This document shows, one piece after another, positions 36,397 through 45,891 of a DNA stretch of 64,000 nucleotides. The first letter of the stretch is position 1. Every line of letters begins with the position of its first letter. Source of the DNA: an uncultured Paracoccus sp. (lineage in GTDB: Bacteria; Pseudomonadota; Alphaproteobacteria; Rhodobacterales; Rhodobacteraceae); the NCBI RefSeq assembly GCF_945915435.1, contig NZ_CAMEFG010000003.1, forward strand, positions 62,001-126,000, read 5' to 3'. The notes below the pieces were generated by a model. The model had not been told where the DNA came from, searched no databases, and was given only the letters and a program-made list of their open reading frames with translations. The position numbers and the translations under genes were made by a program.

Positions 36397-37149
36397 ATGA
36401 ACGATTCGAACCGCAAGGAAACCCATTTCGGCTTTCAGACCGTTGCCGAGGATGAAAAGGCCGGGCTGGTCCACGGCGTCTTTTCCCGCGTTGCCTCGCG
36501 CTACGACGTGATGAACGACGTGATGAGCGTGGGTATCCACCGCATCTGGAAGAACGCCATGATGGACTGGCTGGCCCCGCGCGACGGCCAGCACCTGCTG
36601 GACGTGGCGGGGGGGACGGGCGATATCGCCTTTCGTTTCCTGGACCGCGCGCCGGGTGCCCGCGTTACCGTCTGCGACATGACCGAATCGATGCTGATCG
36701 AAGGCCGCAAGCGGGCCGAGGCCGGGGCGCTGGCCGACCGGCTGGCATGGGTCACGGGCGATGCGATGGCGCTGCCCTTCGCCGATAACAGCTTTGACCG
36801 CTATACGATCAGCTTCGGCATCCGCAACGTCACCCGCATCCCCGACGCGCTGGCCGAGGCCTTCCGCGTCCTTCGCCCCGGTGGCCGCCTGATGGTGCTG
36901 GAGTTCAGCCACATGCCCGTTCCCGCGATGCAATGGCTTTACGACCGCTATTCCTTCAACGTCATCCCGGCGATGGGGCAGGTGGTGGCGGGGGATCGCG
37001 ACAGCTATCAATACCTGGTCGAATCCATCCGCAAGTTTCCCGACCAGCAGACCTTTGCCGACATGATCCGCGACGCCGGATTCGGGCGCGCGCAATATCG
37101 CGACCTGTCGATGGGCATCGCCGCGCTGCATTCGGGCTGGAAGCTGTAA
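36397..37149 (+). CDS. ubiE: demethylmenaquinone/demethoxyubiquinol C-methyltransferase
   Basis: SAM-dependent methyltransferase of 250 residues acting in ubiquinone synthesis. Motif I is [21 protein letters not shown]; further signatures are [44 protein letters not shown] and the C-terminal [11 protein letters not shown]. ubiB follows after 2 bp, a frequent ubiquinone-gene pair. Confidence 0.97.
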   Translation: MNDSNRKETHFGFQTVAEDEKAGLVHGVFSRVASRYDVMNDVMSVGIHRIWKNAMMDWLAPRDGQHLLDVAGGTGDIAFRFLDRAPGARVTVCDMTESMLIEGRKRAEAGALADRLAWVTGDAMALPFADNSFDRYTISFGIRNVTRIPDALAEAFRVLRPGGRLMVLEFSHMPVPAMQWLYDRYSFNVIPAMGQVVAGDRDSYQYLVESIRKFPDQQTFADMIRDAGFGRAQYRDLSMGIAALHSGWKL

Positions 37150-37151
37150 CG

Positions 37152-38693
37152 ATGCGCGGACCTCACAACATCTGGCGCCTGATCCGCACCGGCGCCACCT
37201 TCGAGCGCACCGGCGCGATGGGCGTCGCGCTGGATGCCGTCGAGGCGCCCCCACGCCTGCGCGCTGCCGCCCGCATCCTTGGCTGGCCGTTTCGCTGGCT
37301 GGGCTACAGGGGCGATCCGGCCCTGCCGCCGGTGACGCGCGCGATCACCGCGCTTGGGCCTGCCTATATCAAGTTCGGCCAGATCCTTTCGACCCGTCCC
37401 GACGTGGTCGGGGTCGATCTGGCCAACCAGTTGCGCATGTTGCAGGACCGCCTGCCGCCCTTTGCGCAGGAAGACGCCTGCCAGACCTTCCTGGCCGAGA
37501 CGGGCCGCCCGGTCGAGGCCGTCTTTTCCGAGTTTTCCCAGCCTGTCGCCGCCGCTTCCATCGCGCAGGTCCATCGCGCGCGCCGCCTGGACAACGGGTG
37601 CGAGGTCGCCGTCAAGGTGCTGCGTCCCGGTATCGAATCGGCGTTCCGGCGCGACATCGACGCCTTCCACTTCGCCGCCTCGATGATCGAGGCGCTGTCG
37701 CCGTCCAGCCGCCGCCTGCGTCCGCGCGACGTGATCGCGCATTTCGAATCCGTGGTGATGGGCGAACTGGACCTGAGGCTGGAGGCCGCCTCGGCCTCGC
37801 AATATGCCGAGAATACCGCAGGCGACGCGGGCATGGCCGTCGCCGCCCCCGTCTGGGGCCTGACCGGGCGGCGCGTCCTGACCAGCGATTGGGCCGAGGG
37901 GCTGCCCCTGGGCGACGTGCCCGGCTTGCAGGCGGCGGGCCACGACACCGCTCGCCTTGGCAACCGTGTGCTGGAGTTGTTCCTGCTGCACGCCCTGCGC
38001 GACGGGTTCTTTCACGGCGACATGCATCAGGGCAACCTGAAGGTCGCGCAAAACGGCGATATCATCGTCTACGATTTCGGCATCATCGGCGAGATCGACG
38101 CCTATACCCGCCGCATCTATGCCGAGATCCTGATGGGCTTCATCAGCCGCGATTACGACCGCGTGGCGCGCGTGCATTTCGAGGCGGGCTATGTCCCCGC
38201 CGACCGCGACCGCGACGAATTCGCCCGCGCCCTGCGTGCGGTGGGCGAGCCGATCTTCGGCGCGGATGCCAGCCGGATCTCGATGGCGAACCTGCTGGCC
38301 TATCTGTTCGAGGTGACCGAGCGGTTCGGCATGCAGACCCGGACCGAGTTGATCCTGTTGCAGCGCACGATGGTCGTGGTCGAAGGCGTGGCGCGTTCGC
38401 TGAACCCGCAGATCAACATGTGGCAGGTCGCCCGCCCCATCGTGGAAAGCTACATCCGCGATACGCTGGGACCGCGCGCGATGCTGCGCGACGGGCTGCG
38501 CGTGGTGCAGGCGCTTGGCCGCTACGGCCCGCTGGTCCCCGACGCGATCGAGCGGGGCCTGGGCCGTTTCCTGCGCGACACCGACGAAAGCGGTCCCCCC
38601 CGCCGGTCACGGCGCGGGATGGCGGCCAGCTTTGCCGCCGGGGCGGGATTCGCCGCGCTGTTCATCGCGATCGGCGCATGGCTGGCCGGCTGA
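37152..38693 (+). CDS. ubiB: ubiquinone biosynthesis regulatory protein kinase UbiB
   Basis: Atypical kinase/ATPase of 513 residues of the ABC1/ADCK family. The KxGQ motif is [16 protein letters not shown], the Ala-rich nucleotide loop is [12 protein letters not shown], the invariant Lys is in [12 protein letters not shown], and the catalytic and metal loops are [13 protein letters not shown] and [14 protein letters not shown]-terminal hydrophobic stretch ([20 protein letters not shown]) anchors it in the inner membrane. It supports early ubiquinone ring modification by an ATP-dependent, still unclear, mechanism. Confidence 0.95.
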   Translation: MRGPHNIWRLIRTGATFERTGAMGVALDAVEAPPRLRAAARILGWPFRWLGYRGDPALPPVTRAITALGPAYIKFGQILSTRPDVVGVDLANQLRMLQDRLPPFAQEDACQTFLAETGRPVEAVFSEFSQPVAAASIAQVHRARRLDNGCEVAVKVLRPGIESAFRRDIDAFHFAASMIEALSPSSRRLRPRDVIAHFESVVMGELDLRLEAASASQYAENTAGDAGMAVAAPVWGLTGRRVLTSDWAEGLPLGDVPGLQAAGHDTARLGNRVLELFLLHALRDGFFHGDMHQGNLKVAQNGDIIVYDFGIIGEIDAYTRRIYAEILMGFISRDYDRVARVHFEAGYVPADRDRDEFARALRAVGEPIFGADASRISMANLLAYLFEVTERFGMQTRTELILLQRTMVVVEGVARSLNPQINMWQVARPIVESYIRDTLGPRAMLRDGLRVVQALGRYGPLVPDAIERGLGRFLRDTDESGPPRRSRRGMAASFAAGAGFAALFIAIGAWLAG

Positions 38694-38757
38694 AAAACGC
38701 CCTTCTGCGACAGGTCGGGTCTTGAGTGGTTTCATGCTTTGTCTTAACGCTTCGTGA

Positions 38758-39600
38758 ATGAAAATACTCTATCTTGGCGATGTGATGGGGCGGGCCGGAC
38801 GGCGCGCGATTTCGGAAAGGCTGGCTGGGCTGAAGGCGCGGCTGCGCGTGGATTTCACCATCGTCAACGGTGAAAATGCCAGCGGCGGCATGGGGCTGAC
38901 CGCCGCCCATGCCCGGCTGCTGCTGGACGCGGGGGCCGATTGCATCACGCTTGGCGACCATGCCTTCGACCAGAAGGACATGCTGTCCTTCATCGAGACC
39001 GAGCCGCGCATCATCCGCCCGCTGAACTTCGCCAAGGATGCGCCGGGGCGCGGGGCACGTGTCTTTACGGCAACACAGGGCCGCAAGGTGCTGGTGGCGC
39101 AGGTGCTGGGGCAGGTGTTCATGCGCAGGCCCTTCGACGACCCGTTTTCGGCCATCGACGCGGTGCTGCGCGCCCATCCGGCGGGTGGGCTGGTCCAGGC
39201 CGCCGTCGTCGACATCCATGCCGAGGCGACCAGCGAAAAGATGGCAGTCGGCCATTATTGCGATGGCCGCGCCAGCCTTGTCGTGGGCACCCATACCCAT
39301 GTGCCGACCGCCGATCACCAGATCCTGCCGCGCGGGACCGCCTATCAGTCCGACGCGGGCATGTGCGGCGATTACGACAGCATCATCGGCATGGACAAGG
39401 CCGAGCCGATGCGGCGCTTCATCACGGGCATGTCGCGCGACCGCTTCACCCCTTCGGAAGGCGAGGCGACGCTGAGCGGGGTGCTGGTCACCACCGACGA
39501 CCGCACCGGCCTTGCCAGGGACATCCAGCCGCTGCGGTTCGGCGGCAAACTTTCCCAGACGGATATTTCAACGGCGGGCCAAGGTGACGCGGCCCGCTGA
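38758..39600 (+). CDS. YmdB-like metallophosphoesterase (TIGR00282 family)
   Basis: Di-iron calcineurin-like phosphoesterase of 280 residues. Metal ligands lie in YLGDVMGRAGR, FTIVNGENASGG, ITLGDHAFDQKDML, AAVVDIHAEATSEK and VVGTHTHVPTADHQIL. Bacillus YmdB hydrolyses 2',3'-cyclic nucleotides and affects development; the role in proteobacteria is less clear. The ATG lies 64 bp after ubiB. Confidence 0.9.
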   Translation: MKILYLGDVMGRAGRRAISERLAGLKARLRVDFTIVNGENASGGMGLTAAHARLLLDAGADCITLGDHAFDQKDMLSFIETEPRIIRPLNFAKDAPGRGARVFTATQGRKVLVAQVLGQVFMRRPFDDPFSAIDAVLRAHPAGGLVQAAVVDIHAEATSEKMAVGHYCDGRASLVVGTHTHVPTADHQILPRGTAYQSDAGMCGDYDSIIGMDKAEPMRRFITGMSRDRFTPSEGEATLSGVLVTTDDRTGLARDIQPLRFGGKLSQTDISTAGQGDAAR

Positions 39601-39663
39601 GTTTTGTTTCAAGGCGCCACGGTTATCGGCGCATCGCGTTTTTTCCGGGAGGAAGCGGGCAGA

Positions 39664-41442
39664 ATGTTCGGTATCGAACTGACCGGAACGGCGGCACCGA
39701 TTGCCGCCCTGGCCATCATGGCCATCACCTTCGTCTTTTTCGTGCTGGAGAAATATCCGCCCGAAGTCGTCGCCATCATTGCCGCCGGGGCCATGCTGGT
39801 GCTGGGCCTGATGCCGCTGGACGGCGCGATGGATGCGCTGTCCAACCCCGCGCCCTGGACCATCGCCTTCATGTTCGTGATCATGGGCGGGCTGATGCGC
39901 ACCGGGGCGCTGGAAATCATGTCCCAGCTCGTTTCCGCCCGCGCGGACATCCACCCGAGGGCGACCATCGCGGCGATGTTCGGCTTCATCATCGCGGTGG
40001 CCAGCATCATGAACAACACGCCGGTCGTGGCGGTGATGATCCCCATCGTCATCCAGGTTGCGATAAAAGCCGGGATCGCGCCGTCCAAGCTGTTGATGCC
40101 GCTCAGCTATTTCACGATCATGGGGGGGATGCTGTCGCTGATCGGGACCTCGACCAACCTGCTGGTGGACGGTGTCGTCCGCAATGTCGGGATGGAACCC
40201 TTCGGCATATTCGAGATCCTGCCCGTCGGCCTTGCCGTTCTGGCGGCAGGCGTCGCCTTTTTCGTCCTGATCGGCCACAAGCTGCTGCCCGAGCGCACGA
40301 CGCTGAGCGGCGTCCTTGGCGGCAAGCGGTCGATGAAATATTTCACCGAGGTCGCCATTCCCGAAGGCAGCAGCCTGATCGGCACCCCGGTGCTTGAGGT
40401 TCCCCTGTTCAAGCGCGACGCCATCCGGGTGATCGACGTGCTGCGCGGCGACGCATCCCTGCGCCGCAACCTGGCCGAGGCGGTGCTGGAGCAGGGCGAC
40501 CGCGTCGTGCTGCGCACCGAAATGAGCGACCTGCTGGAGATGCAGGGCAACAAGAACCTGCGCCCCGTGGACCGGCTCAGCTCGGTCGCGACGGAAACGG
40601 TCGAGGTGCTGATCTCGCCGGGTGCGCGGCTGGTCGGGCGGCGGCTTGGCGACATGCGCTTGCGCCGCCGCTATGGCGTCTATGTGCTGGCCGCCCATCG
40701 CCGCAACCAGAACATCGGGCGGCAGATGGACGATCTGGTCATCCATGTCGGCGATACGCTGCTGCTGGAAGGCACGCCCGAGGACATCGGGCGGCTTGCG
40801 GCTGACATGGACCTGGTGGACGTGTCGCGCCCGACCGAGCGGGCCTTTCGCCGCAAGAAGGCCCCCATTGCCGTGGCCGCGCTGCTGTCCGTGGTGGCGC
40901 TGGCCGCCTTTGGGGTCGCGCCGATCATGGTGCTGGCTTTTCTTGCCGTCGCCGTCCTGCTGCTGACCCGCTGCGTCGATGCCGAGGAAGCCTTCACCTA
41001 TGTCGATGCGCGGCTGATGGCGATGATCTTTTCGATGCTGGCCATTGGCGAGGCGCTGGACCATACCGGCACCGTGCAACTGATCGTCGATTTCGTCGCG
41101 CCCCATTTGCAGGGGCTGCCGCCCGTGCTGACGCTGGTTTGCGTCTATTTCCTGGGATTGACGCTGACCGAGGTGCTGTCGAACAACGCCGTCGCCGTCA
41201 TCCTGACCCCCATCGCCATCGCGCTGGCGGTGCAACTGGGCCACGATCCGCGCGCCTATTGCGTCGCGGTGATGTTCTCGGCCTCGGTCGCCTTCGCGAC
41301 GCCGATCGGTTACCAGACGCATATGATGGTCTACGGGCCGGGGGGCTACAAGTTCAGCGATTTCATCCGTGTCGGCCTGCCGCTGGACATCGTGACCGGG
41401 CTGGCGGCCTGCCTTGCGATTCCGCTGTTCTTCCCGCTGTAA
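39664..41442 (+). CDS. SLC13/DASS family permease with two RCK_C domains
   Basis: Membrane transporter of 592 residues. The N-terminal ~190 residues and the C-terminal ~210 are hydrophobic transport domains with SIMNNTPVVAVMIPIV and VLSNNAVAVILTPIAIAL, the paired re-entrant SNN/T motifs of the DASS family, and IGTSTNLLVDG, IGYQTHMMVYGPGGY. Between them, at about residues 220-390, are two RCK_C (TrkA-C) ligand-binding domains. Such proteins carry anions such as dicarboxylates, sulfate or silicate-like ions; the substrate is not predictable. The ATG at 39664 has GGAGGAAG about 9 nt upstream; a TTG 20 codons earlier is not favoured. Confidence 0.88.
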   Translation: MFGIELTGTAAPIAALAIMAITFVFFVLEKYPPEVVAIIAAGAMLVLGLMPLDGAMDALSNPAPWTIAFMFVIMGGLMRTGALEIMSQLVSARADIHPRATIAAMFGFIIAVASIMNNTPVVAVMIPIVIQVAIKAGIAPSKLLMPLSYFTIMGGMLSLIGTSTNLLVDGVVRNVGMEPFGIFEILPVGLAVLAAGVAFFVLIGHKLLPERTTLSGVLGGKRSMKYFTEVAIPEGSSLIGTPVLEVPLFKRDAIRVIDVLRGDASLRRNLAEAVLEQGDRVVLRTEMSDLLEMQGNKNLRPVDRLSSVATETVEVLISPGARLVGRRLGDMRLRRRYGVYVLAAHRRNQNIGRQMDDLVIHVGDTLLLEGTPEDIGRLAADMDLVDVSRPTERAFRRKKAPIAVAALLSVVALAAFGVAPIMVLAFLAVAVLLLTRCVDAEEAFTYVDARLMAMIFSMLAIGEALDHTGTVQLIVDFVAPHLQGLPPVLTLVCVYFLGLTLTEVLSNNAVAVILTPIAIALAVQLGHDPRAYCVAVMFSASVAFATPIGYQTHMMVYGPGGYKFSDFIRVGLPLDIVTGLAACLAIPLFFPL

Positions 41443-42145
41443 CCGGCCCGCGCCATTTCCGGGCCTTGCGGCCGTTTGCACAACCGGCGAAACGCCGCGG
41501 GTCTTGCGCGTCCCACGTGGCGGACAGCCTGCCGAAAAGCCCCCGAATCCCGGTGCCGGCAGCTTGGGAAATTGTCGCAGGCGCGATCCGAAACATGCGA
41601 ATCTCTGGCTGTATCATGCCCGATCGGGCAGGTTTTCCATAACGGGGGCCGCTGGAAACAGGTGCCGAAGGGGTATCCTGCCGTGTTTGCCCCGCATCTG
41701 ACAAGCATCGGCTTGAAAACAGGATATCTTCGCCCGATCCAAGGCAGTTTTCCGATTCCAGGTCCGGGTCACCCTGTCGCGCCAGGTTTTTCAGCGGCCT
41801 TCAAGGCTGGCACCCGGAATGCTTCTGGCGCCTGTTCCGTTCTGCGGCGATGGTCAGGACCGTGCCAGTCCTTGCGCTGTCGTGGCGGGATGCCGAAAAA
41901 CACGCCATGCCGGTTTGGAAAAGCCATGCCTGCCTTTGGGCAATTCGCCAAGGCGTCAGTGCCGAAATGCCCCGGAATTTCTGCGTATCCCCAACCCCAA
42001 AACCAGGGCGCGCCATCGTGGAAATGCCCTGATCGCTTTGGCAGGCCACATGCCTGCGGTTTGGCCGTCCGGCAAGGTTTCCGGCGGCTGCACTGAGGGC
42101 GAGTTGACACCACCCTGATTTCGGCATGCATGTTATCCATTTGAA
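41443..42145. other. gene-free stretch before the transposase remnant
   Basis: About 700 bp with no convincing gene on either strand; the open frames that exist show no recognisable protein. It includes the 14-bp palindrome TGCCCGATCGGGCA (41617-41630) followed by GGTTTT, and near-repeats such as CATGCCGGTTTGG (41906) and CATGCCTGCGGTTTGG (42049). It looks like acquired or decayed DNA next to an insertion-sequence scar. Confidence 0.6.
41445..41465 (+). terminator. weak hairpin after the SLC13 gene
   Basis: GGCCCG pairs with CGGGCC around a 9-nt loop directly after the stop codon. There is no T-run, so terminator function is uncertain. Confidence 0.35.
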
Positions 42146-42907
42146 ATGAATGAGACAAGAGAAGCGCAATATGAGTTGATCCGCCCCTGTCTGCCTGTGC
42201 AGCGCGGCAAGGTACGGGTCTCCAACCTGACGATGATCAACGCGGTGCTCTTTGTGGCCGAGAATGGTTGCAGGTGGCGGGCGCTACCGCCACGGTTCGG
42301 CAATTGACACAGGATCTACACCCGCCTGCGCCGTCGGGCCGAGGCCGGCATGCTCGACCGGCTGTTTGCTGCCTTGCAGAAGCACCGGCTGATCCGGGTC
42401 CGGGTCGAATGCCTCGGTCTCGACAGCACCTCGGTCAAGGTTCACCCGGACGGCACGGGCGCGCGGAAAAAAAGGGCCTCAGGCCATCGGAAAATCTCGC
42501 GTCGGAGGGAACATCAAGGTTCATCTGGTAGCAAGCGGATGCCCGAACAGCCCTGACGTTCAGCCTTTCCGGCGGCCAGGCCCATGATGCACCCGAGGGA
42601 CGCGCTCTGTCGGGGCTGGAAAAGGCCGCTCACCGGCCTTCCGATGCTGATGGACCGCGTCTATGAGGGCGAGGAAACACGCCAGCTTGTTCTGGGCCTG
42701 GGGTTTGACCCGGTCGTCCCGCCCAAAACGATCCGCAAGAAGCCGTGGGAATACGACCGCGACCTCTACAAGCGTCGCAACGAGGTGGAGCGGATGTTTC
42801 GCAGGCTGAAGGGCTTGCGCCGCATCTTCTCCCGTTTCGACAAACTCGCCATCATGTTCAGAGCTTTCCCGAGCTGCGGCCTCATCGTCGACATGATCAA
42901 GTGTTAA
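42146..42907 (+). pseudogene. IS5-family transposase remnant, with a nonsense mutation and frameshifts
   Basis: Pieces of an IS5-type (IS427-like) DDE transposase are present in order but in several frames. The first 53 codons end NGCRWRALPPRFGN and hit TGA where the family has Trp. The same frame continues with HRIYTRLRRRAEAGMLDRLF and CLGLDSTSVKVHPDGTGARKK. A shift at the A-run near 42468 moves to GPQAIGKSRVGGNIKVHLVA, a second near 42530 to ADARTALTFSLSGGQAHDAPEG, and a third near 42636 to LMDRVYEGEETRQLVLGLGFD through NEVERMFRRLKGLRRIFSRFDKLA. The acidic triad can be traced, but the gene cannot be functional. Clear terminal inverted repeats were not found. Confidence 0.88.
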
Positions 42908-43071
42908 CATCCCTTAGCTGTCCGCTGACAAAATCCGCGGAGCGAAGAGACTGGGCGGAAATCGGGGGAAATCCGCCTTCGGCAGGGAAACCCCCTTTTG
43001 GGGCCGATGTTCACCGCATCCAGAATGATTGCCGCGATGACCTCCTCTTGAAACGCTTTTTCAGCAGCCGG

Positions 43072-43929
43072 TTAGCTGTCCGCCAAGCCGTCCCCGCCGG
43101 TGAAGCCCTGCCTGACGGCAGCCTCGGCCTGCGCGGCAAGGGTCTTGCGGTTCTGCCCGGCGACCGGAATGGGCGGATGCAGCGTCACCGTGACGCTGCC
43201 TTGCGGATGTTGCGCCAGAACGGCCAGCAGATGCGGCCCCAGTTCCATCCGGCCCCACCAGCCATAAAAGCGCGGATCCTGCCCCGCAGGTGCGACATAG
43301 CGCGCGGTCATCGGCTGAACCGCCAGTTCCGCAGGCAGCGCCGGGTCCAGAAAACCCTGAAACAGCGTGGGCTTGAAGGGCAGGATGCGCTGCCCGTCGC
43401 TGCTGGTGCCCTCGGGGAAGAACAGCAGCCGGTGCCCGGCACGGGTGCGGGTGGCGAATTCCTCGGCCTGCTGGCGGGCGAAGCGGGGGTCGCGCGCGAC
43501 GAAATGGGTATCGGTCACGCGGGTCAGGATATTGATGCCAGGCCAGCCCGCCACCTCGGCCTTCGAGACGAAAAACACGGGCAGCGCGGCATTCATCACG
43601 AAGATGTCAAGCCAGGTCGAGTGGTTCGCCACAACCGCACCGGCCCCCCGGATCGGCGTTCCGACGCGGTGCCAGCGGATACCCAGAATCGCCAGCACCA
43701 ACCGACAGACCATCTGGACCCAGGGGCCGGTGACAGGGCGGCGCGGTCCGGCGATCGCCTTTTCGATCAGGCGCATGGGCAGGATCAGCAGGACGCCCAG
43801 AAGCAGGACGGTGATGATCGCCCCGCCGCGCAGCACGGCCCGAAGCCAGCCCGCAGGTCCCAAGGGGGGCGGCAGCGGTTGATCCTCGCCTTGCCAGGTC
43901 GCGGTCGAGGGGCGGCCGGTCCCGCTCAT
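43072..43929 (-). CDS. olsA: 1-acyl-sn-glycerol-3-phosphate acyltransferase, probable OlsA
   Basis: PlsC-type acyltransferase of 285 residues. The HX4D motif is VVANHSTWLDIF and the glycerophosphate-binding motif is LLFFPEGTSSDG; one or two N-terminal hydrophobic helices (GGAIITVLLLGVLLILPM) anchor it. It starts in a 4-bp overlap with an OlsB-like gene, the pairing that makes ornithine lipids: OlsB attaches a 3-hydroxy acyl chain to ornithine and OlsA adds the second chain. An ordinary PlsC role cannot be ruled out from sequence alone, but the operon argues for OlsA. Confidence 0.87.
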   Translation of the reverse strand: MSGTGRPSTATWQGEDQPLPPPLGPAGWLRAVLRGGAIITVLLLGVLLILPMRLIEKAIAGPRRPVTGPWVQMVCRLVLAILGIRWHRVGTPIRGAGAVVANHSTWLDIFVMNAALPVFFVSKAEVAGWPGINILTRVTDTHFVARDPRFARQQAEEFATRTRAGHRLLFFPEGTSSDGQRILPFKPTLFQGFLDPALPAELAVQPMTARYVAPAGQDPRFYGWWGRMELGPHLLAVLAQHPQGSVTVTLHPPIPVAGQNRKTLAAQAEAAVRQGFTGGDGLADS

Positions 43930-44702
43930 GCCTGCTGCCTGCGCTCCTCGTAATAGCTGCGGTGCCTGGCCGACATATTGGCGGTGTCGATCATGATCAG
44001 CACGTCGGTGGTGTTGAAGTCGCGATCCAGAAATGCCCCGTCGCCAATCGTGCAGCCAAGCCGCAGATAGGCCTTGATCAAGGGCGGCATGGCGCGCATC
44101 GCCTCGCGCCGGTCAAGCTGGTCGGCAGGCAGCAGGTCCATGCGCTGATAACCATCATTGCGGGCACGGGGGCGCACGGCCGGGGGCGCCAGGTGGTGAT
44201 GGTGCAACCAGGACAGGGGCTGCGCCATCGCCGCCGCATCGGTGCCGTGAAAGGACGCGACTCCGAAAAGGATCTCGGCCCCCGTCGTCAGGATGTATTC
44301 GGCAAGCCCGTTCCACAACAGAAAAACGCCCGGGCCGCCGCGATATTCGGGCGCCAGGCAGGACCGGCCAAGCTCCAGCAGCTTGCGGCCGGATTGGCGC
44401 AGGGGGGTCAGGTCGTATTCGCCCTCAGTGTAGAAATGCCCCGCCTTTTCTGCCCGGTCCTGCGGCAAGAGGCGATAGACCCCGACGATCTGGTCGTCTG
44501 GCGGACGCTGCTTGTCGATCAGCAGAAGGTGGTCCGAAATGTCATCGAAACTGTCGCGCTCAAGCCGGTTGGCATGGTCGACCATGACGCCGTCACCGCC
44601 CAACTCCTCGACGAAAACGCGATAGCGCAGGCGTTGCGCCGCTTGCAGATCGCTTTCCGAAGATGCGATGCGGGTGGTGAAATAAGGGTTCTCGGCTGTC
44701 AT
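43926..44702 (-). CDS. olsB: ornithine-acyl-ACP N-acyltransferase OlsB
   Basis: GNAT-fold acyltransferase of 258 residues (RLRYRVFVEELGGDG, QIVGVYRLLPQDRA, LLELGRSCLAPEYRGGPGVFLLWNGLAEYI, EILFGVASFHGTD, YLRLGCTIGDGAFLDRDFNTTDVLIMID) matching OlsB. It forms lyso-ornithine lipid from ornithine and 3-hydroxyacyl-ACP. In alphaproteobacteria these phosphorus-free lipids often rise under phosphate limitation; no Pho box was identified. The ATG is chosen because upstream codons are rich in Ala, Pro and His and do not match the family. Confidence 0.87.
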   Translation of the reverse strand: MTAENPYFTTRIASSESDLQAAQRLRYRVFVEELGGDGVMVDHANRLERDSFDDISDHLLLIDKQRPPDDQIVGVYRLLPQDRAEKAGHFYTEGEYDLTPLRQSGRKLLELGRSCLAPEYRGGPGVFLLWNGLAEYILTTGAEILFGVASFHGTDAAAMAQPLSWLHHHHLAPPAVRPRARNDGYQRMDLLPADQLDRREAMRAMPPLIKAYLRLGCTIGDGAFLDRDFNTTDVLIMIDTANMSARHRSYYEERRQQA

Positions 44703-45114
44703 CAAGGGGCCGGCTGACGGTTTCTGATGCTGTCCATATTGTGCCGCAGGCCGCTTGGCAACCGGGCGATGAGCGTTGCGCGCATGGGCGTGATCTGGTG
44801 GGGCTGCCGCATCTGCTGTCAAGGGATCTTCTTTCTGGTGGGGTTGCTAAAAAGAAAATTGACTTCACTTATGGTTGTTATATGTTCGTTTACCGTAAGC
44901 CTTAAGCATTCATACTATCAGGATAAACGCAGCATGCTTGCCCGAAACGACCAACTCGTCGGCATGCGTGAAGCGGGGTCGCCAACCTGTCGGCCATCCG
45001 CGTTTGTGTCTGTTCCTTATGCCGGTGCCAGATGATGGGGCGATACATCCGGCGCAGCAGTTCTTGCTCATGGTGCCGATCCGTGTGGAATGATTGATCT
45101 TGGGTTGAAAATTA
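44703..45114. other. intergenic region between olsB and chpT
   Basis: About 410 bp without a gene. The centre (about 44830-44930) is AT-rich and contains GTTTACCGTAAGCCTTAAGC, which looks promoter-like but has the wrong spacing for a standard CtrA site. The divergent promoters of olsB and chpT must lie here. Confidence 0.5.
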
Positions 45115-45816
45115 ATGAAAGATGCGACGATTTTAGAGGCGGGCGGACGTCCCTTTGGCCATTTCCCGCCATCCGACCAACTGGCCGCATTGATCGCATC
45201 GCGCTTGTGCCATGATCTCATCTCTCCTATCGGGGCGATCGGGAATGGGTTGGAGTTGTTGCACTTCTCGCCCCAAGTGCAGAAGATCGCGCATTCCCCC
45301 GAGGTGCAATTGATCGCCGACAGCGTTGCGGCGGCGCGCAGTCGGATCAACTGGTTCCGCGTGGCCTTCGGCCAGGCTACCCCAAAGCAGAACCTTGCAG
45401 CCGCCGCATTCAAGGAACTGTTGGACGACGCGGATTGCAATGGCCGCATGCGTATCCGCTGCGAACTCGAAAGCGATCTGCCCAGAATCGAAGCGCGGCT
45501 GATCCTGCTTTCTCTCATGTGTCTGGAAAGCGCCATGCCCTGGGGTGGACGGGTCCTGGTGTGCCGCAGCGAAAATCGCTGGCGACTGGTTGCCGAGGCA
45601 GAGCGGATCAAGCATGACACCATTCTCTGGGGCTGGCTTGACCATGATGCTGTCCCGCGATTACCCATGCCGGCACCGTCGGATATCCATTTTGCGCTGC
45701 TGGCAACCTGCCTGCGCAATCTGGATTGCAAGCTGCATTGGGAACTGGGCGAAACCGGCGGCGAGATCAGCTTTTGCAACTTGCATGTGCCGCCGACAGA
45801 TTCTTCGATCCGCTGA
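45115..45816 (+). CDS. chpT: histidine phosphotransferase ChpT
   Basis: Phosphotransfer protein of 233 residues that passes phosphate from CckA to CtrA and CpdR in alphaproteobacteria. The H-box is ASRLCHDLISPIGAIGNGLELL with His at about residue 33, followed by the second helix and a degenerate ATP-lid-like domain, the ChpT layout. It lies tail to tail with flgI; CtrA-like sites before flgE and motB suggest that this relay controls the adjacent flagellar genes. Base composition is lower in GC than in most of the window. Confidence 0.88.
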   Translation: MKDATILEAGGRPFGHFPPSDQLAALIASRLCHDLISPIGAIGNGLELLHFSPQVQKIAHSPEVQLIADSVAAARSRINWFRVAFGQATPKQNLAAAAFKELLDDADCNGRMRIRCELESDLPRIEARLILLSLMCLESAMPWGGRVLVCRSENRWRLVAEAERIKHDTILWGWLDHDAVPRLPMPAPSDIHFALLATCLRNLDCKLHWELGETGGEISFCNLHVPPTDSSIR

Positions 45817-45891
45817 TCGTTGAGCAGATGGGATACGGTCATATAGGCTCTCCCAGCAGCTTTTCGCTTGCCCAGGGTCGCGCTTGCTGCG

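Noticed and set aside
41476..42096. A 206-codon open frame in the gene-free stretch
   Set aside because: It has no recognisable domain, no ribosome site and a codon pattern unlike its neighbours; the reverse frames are equally open.
42100..42960. Terminal inverted repeats and target duplication of the IS5-type remnant
   Set aside because: Only short matches such as GTTGACAC and GTTAACAC near the ends were found, too weak to define the element's borders.
44880..44905. CtrA site upstream of chpT
   Set aside because: The TTAC and TTAA half-sites are separated by eight bases instead of seven, and no second site supports it.
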